Assembly (NCBI GenBank): GCA_016781115.1
Contig: JADDQX010000086.1
Span: forward strand, 1 to 8,636
Length of the DNA: 8,636 bases
Source of the DNA: Actinomycetota bacterium
Lineage (GTDB): Bacteria; Actinomycetota; CADDZG01; WHSQ01
Direction: 5' to 3'
Positions 5,720 to 8,636 of the stretch are shown one piece after another (within the stretch, counting starts at the first letter, position 1; the number at the start of each line of letters is the position of its first letter). Both the position numbers and the translations under genes were made by a program. The notes under the pieces are model-generated. The model was not told the DNA's origin, did no database searches, and saw nothing but the letters and a program-made list of their open reading frames with translations.

Positions 5720-6628
5720 CTACAGGCGGACGTCGAGCACCATGGCGACGAACAACAGCGCCAGGTGAGCCAGCGAGTACAGGTACGCCCGGAGGGCGCT
5801 GCGACGGTCCTTGCGCCGCTGCAGCCGCAACGCAAGGACGAGGAAGATGCATCCCAGAACACCGGCGACCACGGCGTAGATCACGCCGAAGAAGCCGAAG
5901 GCCACCGGCAGTAGCGTCAGCACGAACAAGAGCACCGTATACAAGACGATCTGCCGGCGTGTCTCGTCTTCGCCGTGGACCACTGGCATCATGGGTACCC
6001 CGACGCGGGCGTACTCGTCCTTCATCAGAAGCGACAGCGCCCAGAAGTGCGGTGGCGTCCAGTAGAAGACGATCGCAAAGAGGTACAGCGCGGTCGAATC
6101 GAGCGAGCCGGTGACCGCGCTCCAGCCGACGAGCGGGGGAACTGCGCCTGCCGCCCCGCCGATGACGATGTTTTGCGGAGTCGTTCGCTTCAGCCAAGCG
6201 GTGTAAATCCCCACATACCCGAGAAAGCCGAGCAGGGCGAGCGTCGCGGACAGCAAGTTCACGGTCGTCGACAGCAGGGCAAACGACAACGCACCGAGCA
6301 CGATGCCGAAGCTCAACGCCGCACGTGGTGAGATCCGGCCAGACGGCACCGGCCGGTCGGCGGTGCGCCGCATGAGCGCATCGATGTCGCGGTCGAACCA
6401 GTGGTTCACCGCGCCGGCGCCGCCAGCCGACAAAGCGCCGCCCAGACAAGTGAGCGCCACCAGGCCGAGCGACGGGTTGCCCGCCACGTACATAGTCGTG
6501 ATCGTCGTCAGCAACAAGAGCGACTGGACTTTGGGCTTCGTCAGGGTGACGTAGTCGCCGATGACCTGCCGTGTCCTGCCCTGAGCGATACCGGCAATCG
6601 CCGGCTGGGATGCGCGTGATGCTTCCAC
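5720..6628 (-). CDS. ctaB: Protoheme IX farnesyltransferase (heme O synthase)
   Basis: UbiA-family membrane prenyltransferase that joins a farnesyl group from farnesyl diphosphate to heme B, giving heme O, the precursor of the heme A used by both oxidases here. It has 302 residues, normal for the family, with about eight or nine hydrophobic helices. The prenyl-diphosphate/Mg motif is N75-x3-D79-x3-D83 in NHWFDRDIDALMRRT, followed by DRPVPSGR. The second, CtaB-typical block is LKRTTPQNIVIGGAAGAVPP (146-165), followed by LVGWSAVTG; a third is HFWALSLLMKDEYARVGVPM (194-213). Start: GTG at 6628; the Shine-Dalgarno is weak and no ATG is available nearby. It lies 26 nt after coxA1 and 14 nt before the microprotein, so it is in the aa3 operon. 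Heme A synthase (ctaA) is not in the window. Confidence 0.96.
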   Translation of the reverse strand: MEASRASQPAIAGIAQGRTRQVIGDYVTLTKPKVQSLLLLTTITTMYVAGNPSLGLVALTCLGGALSAGGAGAVNHWFDRDIDALMRRTADRPVPSGRISPRAALSFGIVLGALSFALLSTTVNLLSATLALLGFLGYVGIYTAWLKRTTPQNIVIGGAAGAVPPLVGWSAVTGSLDSTALYLFAIVFYWTPPHFWALSLLMKDEYARVGVPMMPVVHGEDETRRQIVLYTVLLFVLTLLPVAFGFFGVIYAVVAGVLGCIFLVLALRLQRRKDRRSALRAYLYSLAHLALLFVAMVLDVRL

Positions 6629-6654
6629 TCGCCGTCGAGCCTACCGGTGGAGCC

Positions 6655-8364
<1,710 letters not shown>

Positions 8365-8370
8365 GTGTTC

Positions 8371-8636
8371 CTACTGGTCGTCAGAGGCGCCGCCGGCGGA
8401 GCCTCCACCTTGAATGGACTGCTCGCCTTGTGCCTTCTCGATGGCTTGGCGCTGCTTGGGAGCCTCGCGATTTGATTGCTCGATGTCGGCTGCCTGCTGG
8501 TCGTACCACTTCTGGTATTCGTCGAACGGGACCGCGCGCACTCGCGAGTACATGTTCGCGTGGTTGCGCCCGCACAGCTCAGCGCACTGGCCGACATAGG
8601 TGGCAGGCCGCGTGGTCTTGAACCACAGCTTGTTTA
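8371..8636 (-). CDS. ctaC: Cytochrome c oxidase subunit II, C-terminal part (aa3, no cytochrome c domain)
   Basis: Only the last 88 codons are in the window; the gene continues beyond 8636. The visible part starts inside the CuA cupredoxin domain (NKLWFKTTRPATYVGQ) and contains the CuA site CAELCGRNHANM with both Cys, the Glu, His and Met. After the usual FDEYQKWYDQQ segment comes a Gln/Glu/Lys-rich stretch that may form a short coiled coil, then a Gly/Ser/Ala tail and the stop. There is no CxxCH, so unlike the second subunit II in this window it must receive electrons from a separate cytochrome c or bc-complex-bound cytochrome. It lies 6 nt before the A1 subunit I gene and clearly belongs to the same operon. 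Upstream membrane anchors cannot be seen. Confidence 0.95.
   Translation of the reverse strand, partial: NKLWFKTTRPATYVGQCAELCGRNHANMYSRVRAVPFDEYQKWYDQQAADIEQSNREAPKQRQAIEKAQGEQSIQGGGSAGGASDDQ

Noticed and set aside
5596..5862. Upstream extension of the 103-residue gene to give 192 codons
   Set aside because: The extra part overlaps ctaB and the microprotein, is Cys/Arg-rich and low quality, and the ATGA-coupled start at 5595 fits better.
5706..6449. Upstream extension of the 37-residue gene to give 285 codons
   Set aside because: The extension is an Arg-rich shadow of ctaB; only the last 37 codons look like a membrane protein with its own ribosome site.

Overview
All ten supported genes lie on the minus strand, so transcription runs from high to low coordinates. 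The window is a terminal-oxidase locus with two complete heme-copper oxidase subunit I genes of different subtypes. The high GC content, GTG/ATG starts, short intergenic gaps and protein style fit a high-GC, aerobic Gram-positive bacterium. A Thermoleophilia-like actinobacterium (Gaiellales/Solirubrobacterales-type) is my best guess, but this is inference from style and gene content, with no phylogeny behind it.

Module 1 (8636 down to 5284): the 3' end of a CuA subunit II gene without a cytochrome c domain; an A1-type subunit I with the proton-channel Glu in its HPEVY motif; heme O synthase ctaB; a 37-residue single-helix microprotein; and a 103-residue two-helix subunit IV-like protein. The last two overlap by ATGA. 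A GC-rich hairpin sits just past the last stop codon.

Switch region (5283 to 4526): a stand-alone AraC-type DNA-binding protein with no sensor domain, preceded by an inverted repeat and followed by 188 bp rich in secondary structure. The key element there is a 12-bp interrupted inverted repeat whose 3' arm is duplicated, so that two pairings exclude each other.

Module 2 (4525 down to 1): a caa3-type subunit II with a fused C-terminal cytochrome c; an A2-type subunit I with a YS motif replacing the channel Glu and two extra N-terminal helices; a tandem-duplicated protein that looks like the universal stress family; and the 5' part of subunit III with an 11-histidine N-terminal tail, cut by the window edge.

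Working together: the two modules would give one cell an aa3 oxidase (external electron donor) and a caa3 oxidase (donor heme c built in). CtaB makes the heme O precursor of heme A for both. Only one subunit III gene is visible. The AraC-type gene and the structured leader between the modules are the natural places to look for differential control.
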